Assembly (NCBI GenBank): GCA_016710785.1
Contig: JADJUE010000002.1
Coordinates: 310,001 to 374,000, forward strand
DNA length: 64,000 bases
Direction of reading: 5' to 3'
DNA from: Candidatus Epilinea brevis
Lineage (GTDB): Bacteria > Chloroflexota > Anaerolineae > Epilineales > Epilineaceae
The position numbers and the translations under genes are program-made. A model generated the notes under the pieces. It was not told the DNA's origin. It saw only the letters and a program-made list of their open reading frames with translations, and did not search any database. This document shows positions 25,261-33,467 of this stretch, one piece after another (within the stretch, counting starts at the first letter, position 1; each line of letters opens with the position of its first letter).

Positions 25261-27660
25261 CTAGCCCGACTTCCGCGGTCGGCCGCGCCGCTTGGGTTCC
25301 GCCGCCTCCGGCGCGGCCGAATCGGCTGCCGCACTCAGCGCCACCCTCGTCGGCGCCTCCGCCGCCTGAACCCCCAGCCCCAATGTCTCCAGCGCCGCTT
25401 CCAGCTCGGCCAGGCGCCCTTCGTCCACCCAGACCAAGGGTCCGCGAACGCCGACGGCCCCGAATGAGCCCGCCAGCTCCGGCAACGCGGACAAGGCCTG
25501 CAGGGACTCCTCGTCGGGCAGTTCCAGGTAGCTGCCACGGTGTAGCCGCACCGGGCTGGAATGGCCGGTGCCGCGCTTGATGAGGCGGATCATCGCATCC
25601 GGAACGGGTTGCGCCAGGGTCGTCCACAAGTCGATCTGGGCGGCGGCGTCCAAGTCCTGCAGCGTCTGACCGCGCCGCGCGGCCGCTTCCGTCAGCCGCC
25701 ATCCCGTGGCCGCGTCGCCTTCCGCCAGTCTCTGCAGCCGGCCCAGCGACCATGGATCCACACATTTTTCGTGCGGCCGCACCGTTCCGTCCAGGAGCAG
25801 GGTGACCGTTGACCTGCCCGCGGTGCGGGGGCCCGAATCCCGTTCCAGGATCAGTCCCTGCTGCTCGGCGTAGCGCAGCATCGCCGCGCCGTCGCGAACC
25901 AGCAGGAAACCCTCGCCCAAGTCCTGCAGGACCTCATCGCCCACCGCTTGGGCGGCCTTCAAGGCCTGCCGGGGATCGGCGGCCTGCAACAGGTCAACCC
26001 GCCGGTGCAGGACCACCCGCTCATGCTGCCGCTGCCAGTCAAGCAAGCTGTGGGACACGTTCTGCGGCAGTTCGGCGCCCGTCAGTTCGCGCAAGGCGGT
26101 CATCATGGTGGTGACGCTGGTCCCTGCGCGCTGGCCGCGATAGACGCTGTCGCGGCTGAGGGTGTAGCCGATGGCCCGGTCAGCTGAGGTCCGGTCCGCG
26201 AACTGCTCCAGGATGAAGAGCTTGCCTTCCGCCAGCGGGCCCATGACCAGGATCTGGAAGTTGGGCTGCATGACGACCCGCGCCTCCTGCGCCGGCTCGG
26301 CCGGCAGGGGCTCATCCAGCAGCAGGTTCCGGCCCCAGGGGCTGAGGCGCAGGTGGGTCACCGCGGCCTCCGGCGGCGCCTCGCGCTCCGGCGCGGCCGA
26401 TTCACGCAGCCCCAGGTCCACCAGCCCGAGGCGCCACAGGTGGATCAGCACGCGGCGGATGAAAGGCAGCTCCACCAGGCGCCAGCCGCTGACATCAGAA
26501 TCGGCGCCGGATGGGGCATGCGAAAAGAAGAGGCCTGAGGCATAGCGGTGGGACTGCCAGCTGCCGTAGAAGCCCGTCTCCCGGGGGGCGGTGGGCACCA
26601 GCAGTTCCCGGTTGCGCAGCACGAGCGCCGTTTCCAGTCGGGCGACGGTGATCCAGTCGGCCCCGACACCGTCCGCGTCAAAGGCCTGCAGCTGTCGCCA
26701 GATCAGGCGCCGAGCGGCCTTCCAGGTGGCCGGTGCTCCGCGGCTGGGATGGAGGTCCGCGGCGAGCAGCTCCACCGACGGCAGCAAGTCCAGATAGGCA
26801 TCCAGGCTCAGGCGCAGGCGCATGGCCATCGGGGCTGACCAGAAAGTCTCCGCCTCGGCGGCCATGCCGTGGCTGCGTTCGTCATCCCGCAGCAAGCCCA
26901 ACTGCAGCAGCAGGCGGTGAGCCCAGTCCAGCCAGGGCTGCTCCTCCTCCGTTCGATCGGCGCGCACCAGTTGGGGCAGAGCGGCCGCCAGCAGTTTGAT
27001 CTCCCGCTTGGCGAGGCCCCCGCTGGACTTCAACAGCTGAGGCTCCATGCGCCAGACCCAGCTCCAGAGCAGAAAGAGCTGTCGTTGGCGGCCGGCTGGA
27101 TCGGCGGCCAGGGCCACAAGGGGTGGCGCCGGCGGCGGATCCTGCCGAACGGTCGTCTCCGGCAGCTGCGCTGCGATCTCTGTGGGGATCACCCAGCTCT
27201 TGCCTCGCCCGAACTCCACCGCCTTGTGGCTGTAGGTCTGGGACCGGTTGCCCTGGCCAAAGGCCAGGCCGGCACATTCCAGGCGGGCCAGCACATGGTG
27301 CAGTTCCCGTGAACCAGACTTGGGGTCGCCGGTCGGCACCGACTGGTCAGCAAAGGCGCGGGCTTGCTGCTTGGGGGCGGTCACCGGCAGCATCTCCAGC
27401 TGGCACCAGAGCAGCAGGGTATCCCATGTGGCCCTGCCGCCGGCCCTGCGCAGCAGGTCCAAGAGGGCGCGGGCGGCGGGGTCCAGGCCGTCGAGGCTCT
27501 GCTTGATCCGCTCCGGACGGGGCAAGGCGGCGGCCAGATGGGTCTGCAGCGCCGGCTTGCTCATGGAGGCGCTCGCCAAGCCGTTGGCGGCGGCGATGCT
27601 CTGGAGCGCGGTGGCCAGGTAGCTGCTCAGCAATTGGTCCAAGGAAGGGATCGCGCTCAT
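25261..27660 (-). CDS. Helicase-associated protein (PF13625-type), last gene of the XPB operon
   Basis: 799 aa from the ATG at 27660, which overlaps the upstream stop (ATGA). The helical N-terminal region begins LDQLLSSYLATALQSIAAANG. The C-terminal third carries the hallmark of the XPB/Ssl2 N-terminal-like domain: VVMQPNFQILVMGPLAEGK, then YTLSRDSVYRG, LPQNVSHSLLDWQ and VLHRRVDLLQ. The tail is Lys/Arg-rich (KRRGRPRKS), an AT-hook-like sequence that may contact DNA. There is no ATPase motif. It likely works with the XPB helicase encoded at the head of the operon. Confidence 0.8.
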   Translation of the reverse strand: MSAIPSLDQLLSSYLATALQSIAAANGLASASMSKPALQTHLAAALPRPERIKQSLDGLDPAARALLDLLRRAGGRATWDTLLLWCQLEMLPVTAPKQQARAFADQSVPTGDPKSGSRELHHVLARLECAGLAFGQGNRSQTYSHKAVEFGRGKSWVIPTEIAAQLPETTVRQDPPPAPPLVALAADPAGRQRQLFLLWSWVWRMEPQLLKSSGGLAKREIKLLAAALPQLVRADRTEEEQPWLDWAHRLLLQLGLLRDDERSHGMAAEAETFWSAPMAMRLRLSLDAYLDLLPSVELLAADLHPSRGAPATWKAARRLIWRQLQAFDADGVGADWITVARLETALVLRNRELLVPTAPRETGFYGSWQSHRYASGLFFSHAPSGADSDVSGWRLVELPFIRRVLIHLWRLGLVDLGLRESAAPEREAPPEAAVTHLRLSPWGRNLLLDEPLPAEPAQEARVVMQPNFQILVMGPLAEGKLFILEQFADRTSADRAIGYTLSRDSVYRGQRAGTSVTTMMTALRELTGAELPQNVSHSLLDWQRQHERVVLHRRVDLLQAADPRQALKAAQAVGDEVLQDLGEGFLLVRDGAAMLRYAEQQGLILERDSGPRTAGRSTVTLLLDGTVRPHEKCVDPWSLGRLQRLAEGDAATGWRLTEAAARRGQTLQDLDAAAQIDLWTTLAQPVPDAMIRLIKRGTGHSSPVRLHRGSYLELPDEESLQALSALPELAGSFGAVGVRGPLVWVDEGRLAELEAALETLGLGVQAAEAPTRVALSAAADSAAPEAAEPKRRGRPRKSG

Positions 27661-29831
27661 CGGCCGGTCCTCCGCGGCGCGGCGGTGGGGCGCGGCGGTG
27701 GGGCGTCGTGGACCATCGGGCGGTGGCCGGCCCTCTTCAGCGCCGCCAGGACCTCGTCCGCCTGGTCGGGCGCTACCAGCCAATGGGTGGGGGACAGGCG
27801 GCAGGCCAAGGCCTTGTCTAGGGCCCCGCCGGCCATGACCTCCTGCGCGGTGGCCTCGTCGGCGAAGGTCAAGAGCGACCAATCAGCGCGCAGCATCCAT
27901 TGCCCCCAGCTCGCCGACCAGCGCTGAAGGGTAGCGACGGCAGCGGGTGGCAGGGTGAGATGCCGCGCTGCCAAGGCCTGCTGGATGGCTTCGGCGTCGC
28001 CACCGGCGCGAAAGGTCGCCTGACTGGCCGTCCGATCCAAGCGGAAGCAGGCGCGGCCATCCTGCACCGACACCAGCGCGCAGCAGAGCCCGAGGCAGGT
28101 CAACAGCGGCAGGTGGTCCCAGCGCATGGGCAGGACCACGGTATCGGCCGTGGTCCATTGGGCCTCGGGCGAGGTCACCGCCGCCGTCGCCCGCAGCTCC
28201 AACAGGTCGCGTCCCATCGCGCTGAGCCGCAGGGCCTGCGCGACACCGGCCGTATCGCGGGCCAGATCCACGAGGCCCAGGGTATGCAGGGGCACCTCGA
28301 TCAGGTAGCGCCAGATGGTACCGCCGCCTCGGTGCCAATCGGTCAGCGGCTTGCCCTTCCGATCCGTCATCTGCCAGCCATCGCTGCCGCTGCCACCCAT
28401 GGCCGATCGCGGCTCTATCTGGCCGGCGAACCGGAGGAAGGCGGTCATGTCCATCCAGCCGCCTTGCGCCGGATCGGCGCGCAGCAGGCGGTTCAGGATG
28501 CGGCCCGCGATCTCGCGGCGGCTGCGCACGAAGCCCGCCTGGACTGGATCGGCGCTCCGGTTCCAGGCCCGCAGCAGCTCGACGTCGAAAGCTGCCGCTT
28601 TGTCTTCCAGGCGCGTCCATGACCATTCGTCATACATGCCGTAGGGCAGACCTTGCCAGAACTGAAACAACAGCAGGAGCAGGTCCGATTCCTTCAGTCC
28701 AATCACGCGGGCCGCGGTGGCGCGGAACAGGTCGCTCTTGGCAGGGAGATCGCGACCGAAGAGCATCGGCAGCTGGATGAAGACCCACAGCAGCAGCTCG
28801 GTCGCGCTGGAGCGGCTGAGGCCCAGCGCGGCGTCGAGACGGGTGACCGCTTGGGGGGCGAAGCTGCTCCCGACCGGTGGAACCAGCAGCGGGCGATGCT
28901 CGTCCGGGACCGGCACCACCGTCAGCGCGCTACCCGGGTGCCAGCCTTGAGGCGCCGGCCGGCCGGTCTTGTCGAAGGGGTTCTGAATGGTGCAGATCAG
29001 GGGATCGGCGGCTGCCTGCTCTACCCAGAAGGCCAGGCTGCGCAGGGGGTCCGGAGCCGGGACGACCGTCAGTTTCCGCAGGTCCGGCGGGGGCGGCAGG
29101 AGATCGGTCGCGGCCGGGGTGTCGGTGAACAGGCCGAGAGGGCAGATCAGGTAACCCTGCAGATCGAAGATCAGCCCGTGTCGAAGGGCATCGCGTAGTT
29201 GGCGTTCGCCATCGAAGGCTGCGCCGCTTGCACCGGCGGCGGTCCCGATGGTGGCCAGCGCCCGGCGCAGGTAGGCCATGTTCAAGAACTGCAGGGCGCG
29301 GATGAGGGCCATCAAGCGACGCTCATCCGCGGTGAGCCTGGCACGGGCCTTGGCCAGGGAGTCCTCGTCCGTGTAATGGGCCAACAGGCCGGCCAGCACA
29401 TCCTCGCGGCGCTGTCCGGCCAGCTTCCAGCCAAAATAGGTCCCGATCGCCCGCAGCTCGAAGACCCGCAAGCTGTCGAGGGCCTGCGCGATGCGCTGCA
29501 GCTGCTCGGTCCCGTCGTCTTCGACCTCCCGCCCGCCCGCCAGGATCTCCGCGGCGGTCAAGGGCGAGGGGTAGTCCTCCGACGACGCATCCGTAGCCTC
29601 ATCGTCCGGGCCGTAAGCCGCTTCGTCCTCGTCCTCGTCCCAGTCATCCTCATCCCAATCCTCGTCGTCGAACGCATCCGAAGCATGGGGCAGGAGCACC
29701 TGGGGGTCCGGAAGGGGATGGCCGCCCCGCGTGCTGATCGTGATGCCCTGGCGCCGCAGGGTTTCCAGCAAGCCCGACAGCAGGCCGCTGCCGGCGGACC
29801 CGCCGCTAGGCTGTTTCGAGCGCCTGGCCAT
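27657..29831 (-). CDS. Second helicase-associated (PF13625-like) protein of the XPB operon
   Basis: 724 aa. A basic N-terminus is followed by an extremely acidic stretch (about residues 52-85, Asp/Glu-rich) and then helical repeats (FELRAIGTYFGWKL, LIRALQFLNMAYLRRAL). The C-terminal region repeats the layout of the neighbouring 799-aa protein: TVVLPMRWDHLPLL, CFRLDRTASQATFRAGGD, LPPAAVATLQRW and a final strand set. This suggests ancient duplication. No catalytic motif is seen. It starts within the end of xpb (26-bp overlap) and overlaps the next gene by 4 bp. Confidence 0.75.
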   Translation of the reverse strand: MARRSKQPSGGSAGSGLLSGLLETLRRQGITISTRGGHPLPDPQVLLPHASDAFDDEDWDEDDWDEDEDEAAYGPDDEATDASSEDYPSPLTAAEILAGGREVEDDGTEQLQRIAQALDSLRVFELRAIGTYFGWKLAGQRREDVLAGLLAHYTDEDSLAKARARLTADERRLMALIRALQFLNMAYLRRALATIGTAAGASGAAFDGERQLRDALRHGLIFDLQGYLICPLGLFTDTPAATDLLPPPPDLRKLTVVPAPDPLRSLAFWVEQAAADPLICTIQNPFDKTGRPAPQGWHPGSALTVVPVPDEHRPLLVPPVGSSFAPQAVTRLDAALGLSRSSATELLLWVFIQLPMLFGRDLPAKSDLFRATAARVIGLKESDLLLLLFQFWQGLPYGMYDEWSWTRLEDKAAAFDVELLRAWNRSADPVQAGFVRSRREIAGRILNRLLRADPAQGGWMDMTAFLRFAGQIEPRSAMGGSGSDGWQMTDRKGKPLTDWHRGGGTIWRYLIEVPLHTLGLVDLARDTAGVAQALRLSAMGRDLLELRATAAVTSPEAQWTTADTVVLPMRWDHLPLLTCLGLCCALVSVQDGRACFRLDRTASQATFRAGGDAEAIQQALAARHLTLPPAAVATLQRWSASWGQWMLRADWSLLTFADEATAQEVMAGGALDKALACRLSPTHWLVAPDQADEVLAALKRAGHRPMVHDAPPPRPTAAPRRTGR

Positions 29832-31509
29832 GGATCGCCTCCAGCTCCTCCGCGTACACGATATGGTAACGGTAGCCCTGCTCGGTCAGGAAACGCTGCC
29901 GGGCGGCGCCGAAGTCCTGGTCCAGGGAATCGCGGCTGACCAGGGAGTAGAAGTGGGCCTGGATGCCTTCGGCCTTGGGCCGCAGGATGCGCCCCAGCCG
30001 CTGCGCCTCCTCCTGGCGGGAGCCGAAGGTGCCGCTGACCTGGATGGCCACGTTGGCATCCGGAAGGTCGATGGAGAAGTTGGCCACCTTGGACACCACG
30101 AGGCGGTGGATCTCGCCGTCGCGCAGCTGCTGGTACAGGGCTTCTCGCCGGCGCACGGGCGTCTCGCCGGTAATCAGCGGCAGATCGAAGTGGTCGGCGA
30201 TGGTCTGCAGCTGCGCCATGTACTGGCCGATGATCAGCACGGTGTCCGCCGCATGGCGCTCCAGCAGCCGCTCGATGACCGCCATCTTGTCCGGGTTGGA
30301 CGCGGCGATCCCGTACTTCAGGCGCTGATCAGCCAGGGCGTAGTCCATCCGCAGCGCTGGGGACATCGCTACTCGCACCTCGGTGCATTCGGCGGTGGCG
30401 ATCCAGCCCTGGGCCTCCAGATCCTTCCAGGGCACGTCGACCTTCTTGGGTCCGATGAGGCTGAAGACCTCGTCGGCGTGGCCGTCCTCGCGGATGAGGG
30501 TGGCGGTCAGACCGAGCCGACGGCGGGCCTGGATGTCGGCGGTGGCGCGGAAGACGGGCGCCGGCAGCAGGTGCACCTCGTCGTAGATGATGAGGCCCCA
30601 ATCCTGCGCGCCCAATAGGGAGAGATGGGGCATCCCGGCGCCCTTGCGGCGGTAGGTGAGGGTCTGGTAGGTGGCCACGGTCACCGGCCGCACCTGCTTG
30701 AGCGCGCCGGTGTACTCGCCGATGCTGGCGGGATCGATGGCGGTCTTGTCGATGATCTCGTGGATCCACTGCCGCACGGCCACGGTGTTGGGGGTGAGGA
30801 TGAGGGTGTGGGCGTCCACGGCGGCCATGACGGCCAGGCCCACCACGGTCTTGCCGGCACCGCAGGGCAGCACGATGACCCCCGAGCCGCCGCGGGCGCT
30901 GCCATCGGCGTGGAAGACGGCCACGGCCTCGCGCTGGTAGTCGCGCAGCACCAGAGGCAGTCCGGCCAGGGTGATGTCGCGCAGGGCGATCTCGAGATGC
31001 TCGCCGGGCACATAGCCGGCCAGGTCCTCGACGGGGTAGCCGATCTTGATCAAGGCCTGCTTGAGGTTGCCGCGCTGGCTGGCTTCCACGACGGCGGCAA
31101 AGGGCCCCCGCCGCTCGAGCAGCATGCCCTGGAGCTTGGGATGGTGGAGGATCTCGGTCAACAGGGCGTCGTCGTCGGCGCCGAGCAGGAGGCGGTCGGC
31201 CTCCTTGGTCAGCTTGATGCGCCCATAGCGCGACATCTGGTCCAGGATCTCGCGGCGCACGTTCTCGGGTAGCTCGTACTTGCCGTATTCGGCCAGCGCG
31301 GCGACGATGCCCTGGGCCTGCATGCCGCTGGCGGCCGCGTTCCACAGCGAGAGCGGCGAGATGCGGTAGGTATGCACGTGCTCGGGGCTCTTCTCCAGCT
31401 CGGCGAAGCGCGAGAGCTGGTCGCGGGCGGCCTCGTAGCCGGGGCTGGCCAACTCAAGGAGCACGGTATGATCAGATTGGACGATGAGCGGGTTGCTGGC
31501 TTGGTACAT
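29806..31509 (-). CDS. XPB/Ssl2-family DNA helicase
   Basis: 567 aa from the ATG at 31509. An N-terminal damage-recognition-like domain (1-~180) is followed by RecA lobe 1, with PCGAGKT (215-221), DEVH (310-313), TATL and the XPB-specific RED motif at 340-342 (LIREDG). Lobe 2 has GSRQEEAQRLGRILRPK as motif VI. Eukaryotic XPB works in TFIIH; bacterial XPB proteins are 3'-5' helicases of uncertain role. It heads a three-gene, translationally overlapping operon with two PF13625-type proteins. In archaea XPB partners with the nuclease Bax1, which is absent here. Confidence 0.92.
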   Translation of the reverse strand: MYQASNPLIVQSDHTVLLELASPGYEAARDQLSRFAELEKSPEHVHTYRISPLSLWNAAASGMQAQGIVAALAEYGKYELPENVRREILDQMSRYGRIKLTKEADRLLLGADDDALLTEILHHPKLQGMLLERRGPFAAVVEASQRGNLKQALIKIGYPVEDLAGYVPGEHLEIALRDITLAGLPLVLRDYQREAVAVFHADGSARGGSGVIVLPCGAGKTVVGLAVMAAVDAHTLILTPNTVAVRQWIHEIIDKTAIDPASIGEYTGALKQVRPVTVATYQTLTYRRKGAGMPHLSLLGAQDWGLIIYDEVHLLPAPVFRATADIQARRRLGLTATLIREDGHADEVFSLIGPKKVDVPWKDLEAQGWIATAECTEVRVAMSPALRMDYALADQRLKYGIAASNPDKMAVIERLLERHAADTVLIIGQYMAQLQTIADHFDLPLITGETPVRRREALYQQLRDGEIHRLVVSKVANFSIDLPDANVAIQVSGTFGSRQEEAQRLGRILRPKAEGIQAHFYSLVSRDSLDQDFGAARQRFLTEQGYRYHIVYAEELEAIHGQALETA

Positions 31510-31621
31510 GGTGGCTTCCGGGGGACCTGGCAGGCGATGGGTGCGGAGTTGGCGTTCCGGCACCAAAGCGGTGATCATAGCAGGGTGATCCGCGACACCA
31601 TGACCTGAAGGAGTCCGCCCG

Positions 31622-32386
31622 ATGAAGCCTGCGTCCCTCTGCCTTGTCCTCCTCCTGGCGCTCGGCGCTTGCAAGTCCGCGGATCCGACGGCGGCCGTCC
31701 CGTCCGGCGCCGGTGCTGGAGCCGGTGCTGGGGACGGCTCCGCCTCGACCGCCGCGCCCGCCGATTCTGGTTCGCTCTCCGATGTGGCGCCCGCAGACAG
31801 CGCGGACGCGACGGACGCCATCGCGGCCGCCCTGCAGCGGGTGGTCGACAAGGGCGCCTACCGGGTAACGATGTCCGCCGGAGGCGTCGCCACCCAGGCC
31901 GAGATCCAGCTGCCGGACCGTCTGCGCATCGTCATCGGCGACATGGGCCAGGTGGTCATGATCGGCCCGGACACCTACAGCGAGCAGAACGGCCAATGGT
32001 CGCGCATCAGCACGGCGGGCAGCCTGGGCAACATCATGGAGCAGCTGGTGCCCGACCTGGAGGCGGTGGTCCAGGACGCCCGCGCCCTGGGCATGGAGAC
32101 GCTGGACGGCCAGGCCTGCGACGTCTACAGCTACAGCAGCAGCCAGGACCTGGGCAGCGGCAAGGTGCCGGTGACGGTCAAGCTCTGGGTGGCCCGGGAC
32201 ACGGGCCTGCCGCGTCGCCAGACGGTCAGCGGCGAGGAACCGACCATGGCGGCGAGCCTGACCAGCGACTTCAGCTACGACGGGACGGTCAGCATCGAGG
32301 CGCCGGCGACCTTCACCGACCTGGGTGCGGGGCCGGGCACCGACGCGGGCGCCGGGCCGGGAGCGGGGGGAACGGCGGCGCCCTGA
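31622..32386 (+). CDS. Lipoprotein, LolA/LppX-like fold possible
   Basis: 254 aa. A signal peptide ends in a lipobox (LALGAC, Cys16), so the protein should be lipid-anchored outside the membrane. A Ser/Ala/Gly-rich linker to about residue 65 precedes a single domain of beta strands: YRVTMSAGGVATQAEIQLPDRLRI, QVVMIGPDTYSEQNGQWSRI, and CDVYSYSS followed by KVPVTVKLWVARDTGLPRR. This strand order is typical of LppX/LolA-like lipid-binding lipoproteins. It ends in a Gly/Ala-rich tail. AAGGAG precedes the ATG. The ligand is unknown. Confidence 0.78.
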   Translation: MKPASLCLVLLLALGACKSADPTAAVPSGAGAGAGAGDGSASTAAPADSGSLSDVAPADSADATDAIAAALQRVVDKGAYRVTMSAGGVATQAEIQLPDRLRIVIGDMGQVVMIGPDTYSEQNGQWSRISTAGSLGNIMEQLVPDLEAVVQDARALGMETLDGQACDVYSYSSSQDLGSGKVPVTVKLWVARDTGLPRRQTVSGEEPTMAASLTSDFSYDGTVSIEAPATFTDLGAGPGTDAGAGPGAGGTAAP

Positions 32387-32443
32387 ACGCTGACTGGGAG
32401 CTGTCGCCCAGTTGGGCCCGGAGCAACCCCACGGCGGCTGGAG

Positions 32444-32462
32444 CAAGTACGCTGCGTACTTG
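32444..32462. repeat. 19-bp palindrome, copy 1
   Basis: CAAGTACGC-T-GCGTACTTG is a perfect inverted repeat with a single central base. It is identical to the copy at 32511-32529, 67 bp away. It could be a protein-binding site or part of a small intergenic repeat family. Confidence 0.65.
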
Positions 32463-32510
32463 ATTGCCTGAGCCTTTGCTAACGGGCTCGATTCCCCAGG
32501 CTGAGCAGTG

Positions 32511-32529
32511 CAAGTACGCTGCGTACTTG
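32511..32529. repeat. 19-bp palindrome, copy 2
   Basis: Exact duplicate of the palindrome at 32444-32462, in the same noncoding region. The arms of the two copies could also pair with each other, enclosing the 48-bp spacer with its own nested hairpin. Confidence 0.65.
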
Positions 32530-32724
32530 CTACGGCGTCCAGCGAGAAGCGCATGCCGACAGCAGGCCGGCTGCCAAGGGTTTGCCCTTGAGCCGCTTAT
32601 CGCTGAGCGCATCGTCCGCTTGCGGTCTACGACGGCCACCTCGTCACATCGAGGTGGTTCATGACACCGTCAATACGACGGATGACAGGCCGAAGCCGTG
32701 GCGTCCATGAATCCATGGGCTTCC

Positions 32725-32754
32725 TTGACGACATCGTAGCCCTTGAACTAGTAT
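32725..32754 (+). promoter_or_regulatory. Promoter of the AbrB/VapC operon, possibly leaderless
   Basis: TTGACG (32725-32730), an 18-bp spacer and TAGTAT (32749-32754) place the transcription start at about 32761, the A of the antitoxin ATG. No Shine-Dalgarno sequence precedes that ATG. Confidence 0.45.
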
Positions 32755-32760
32755 TGCCCC

Positions 32761-33024
32761 ATGATCACCACCATTACCGGGAAGAATCAGGTTACCCTGC
32801 CTGCCGCCATTGTCCGGGCCCTGGAGCTGTCCGCCGGGACTGAGCTGGATTGGGAGATCGGCCCCAACGGGACTTTGATCGCCACGCCACGCCCGAGCAG
32901 GGCGCAACTGGCCGCCGCCTTGATGGGGGCCGGGCGGCGCTATCTCCTGCCAGGCTCGGACCCCATCGCCGACCTCATCGCCGAGCGCGTCGCGGACGAG
33001 GATGCAGTGGATTCGCGGTCGTGA
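32761..33024 (+). CDS. AbrB/SpoVT-family antitoxin
   Basis: 87 aa. The N-terminal swapped-hairpin DNA-binding domain is clear: TTITGKNQVTLPAAIVRALELSAGTELDW. The C-terminal ~40 residues (from AAALMGAGRRYLLPG) should wrap the toxin. AbrB-type antitoxins neutralise PIN toxins and repress their own operon. The stop overlaps the toxin's GTG start (GTGA). No ribosome-binding site is seen, and the promoter position suggests a leaderless mRNA. Confidence 0.88.
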   Translation: MITTITGKNQVTLPAAIVRALELSAGTELDWEIGPNGTLIATPRPSRAQLAAALMGAGRRYLLPGSDPIADLIAERVADEDAVDSRS

Positions 33025-33425
33025 GAACTCTCCTTGACAGCTCTGCTCTGTTGGCTTTCTACTTCGGCGAACCCGGTGCCGAGCGTGTGCGCGAAGTCCT
33101 TGCCGAGGATCAGGGGCCGGTGAACATCAGCGTACTTACGGCGGCCGAATTCTGGGTCCGTCTGCGCGCTGTCGGCGCTGAGGACCGTTTCGAGCAGGCG
33201 TGGTCACAGGTGAGAGAGATGGTATCGGATGTGTTCGACGTGTCGCTTCCCGTCGTCCTCAAAGCCATCGACCTCCGACGGGCGGCGACGTCACGTCTGC
33301 CCTACATCGATGCCCTGATCGCCGCGACCGCCGCCCATCACGACGCGGTGCTTATCCACTGTGACTCACATTTCCGATCCATACCCGAAGCGCTGCTCCG
33401 CCAGGAGCCATTGCCTTTGCGGTGA
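33021..33425 (+). CDS. vapC: VapC-like PIN-domain ribonuclease toxin
   Basis: 134 aa starting at a GTG that overlaps the antitoxin stop. The PIN active site is complete: D6 (LLDSSALLA), E43 (TAAEFW), D97 (YIDALIAA) and D115 (HCDSHF). PIN toxins cleave RNA, often tRNA or rRNA, in a metal-dependent way. Together with the preceding AbrB-type gene it forms a standard type II toxin-antitoxin pair. No mobile-element remnant is visible next to it. Confidence 0.9.
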   Translation: MRTLLDSSALLAFYFGEPGAERVREVLAEDQGPVNISVLTAAEFWVRLRAVGAEDRFEQAWSQVREMVSDVFDVSLPVVLKAIDLRRAATSRLPYIDALIAATAAHHDAVLIHCDSHFRSIPEALLRQEPLPLR

Positions 33426-33467
33426 CATCAGCCGCAGTCCATGGTTGCAGTGAGACTGCCTTCGCCC

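Larger units (their letters stand above)
32387..32760. other. Palindrome-rich intergenic region before the VapC locus
   Basis: No convincing gene lies in these 374 bp. It holds two identical 19-bp palindromes (32444-32462, 32511-32529). Between them is a GAGCC/GGCTC hairpin nested in a GCCTG/CAGGC pair. A CCACCTCG/CGAGGTGG hairpin lies at 32636-32657, a CCGTC/GACGG pair lies near 32674-32688, and the antitoxin promoter is at the right end. Short open frames here repeat the peptide KYAAYL only because the palindrome reads the same on both strands. Confidence 0.6.

Noticed and set aside
32488..32504. T-arm-like sequence GGGCTCGATTCCCC suggesting a tRNA remnant
   Set aside because: Only three base pairs flank the loop, position 54 is C instead of T, and no anticodon or acceptor stem can be built around it.
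32464..32664. Open frame containing KYAAYL in the palindrome region
   Set aside because: The repeated peptide is a by-product of the CAAGTACGC/GCGTACTTG palindrome, which encodes the same residues on both strands. No ribosome-binding site or homology.
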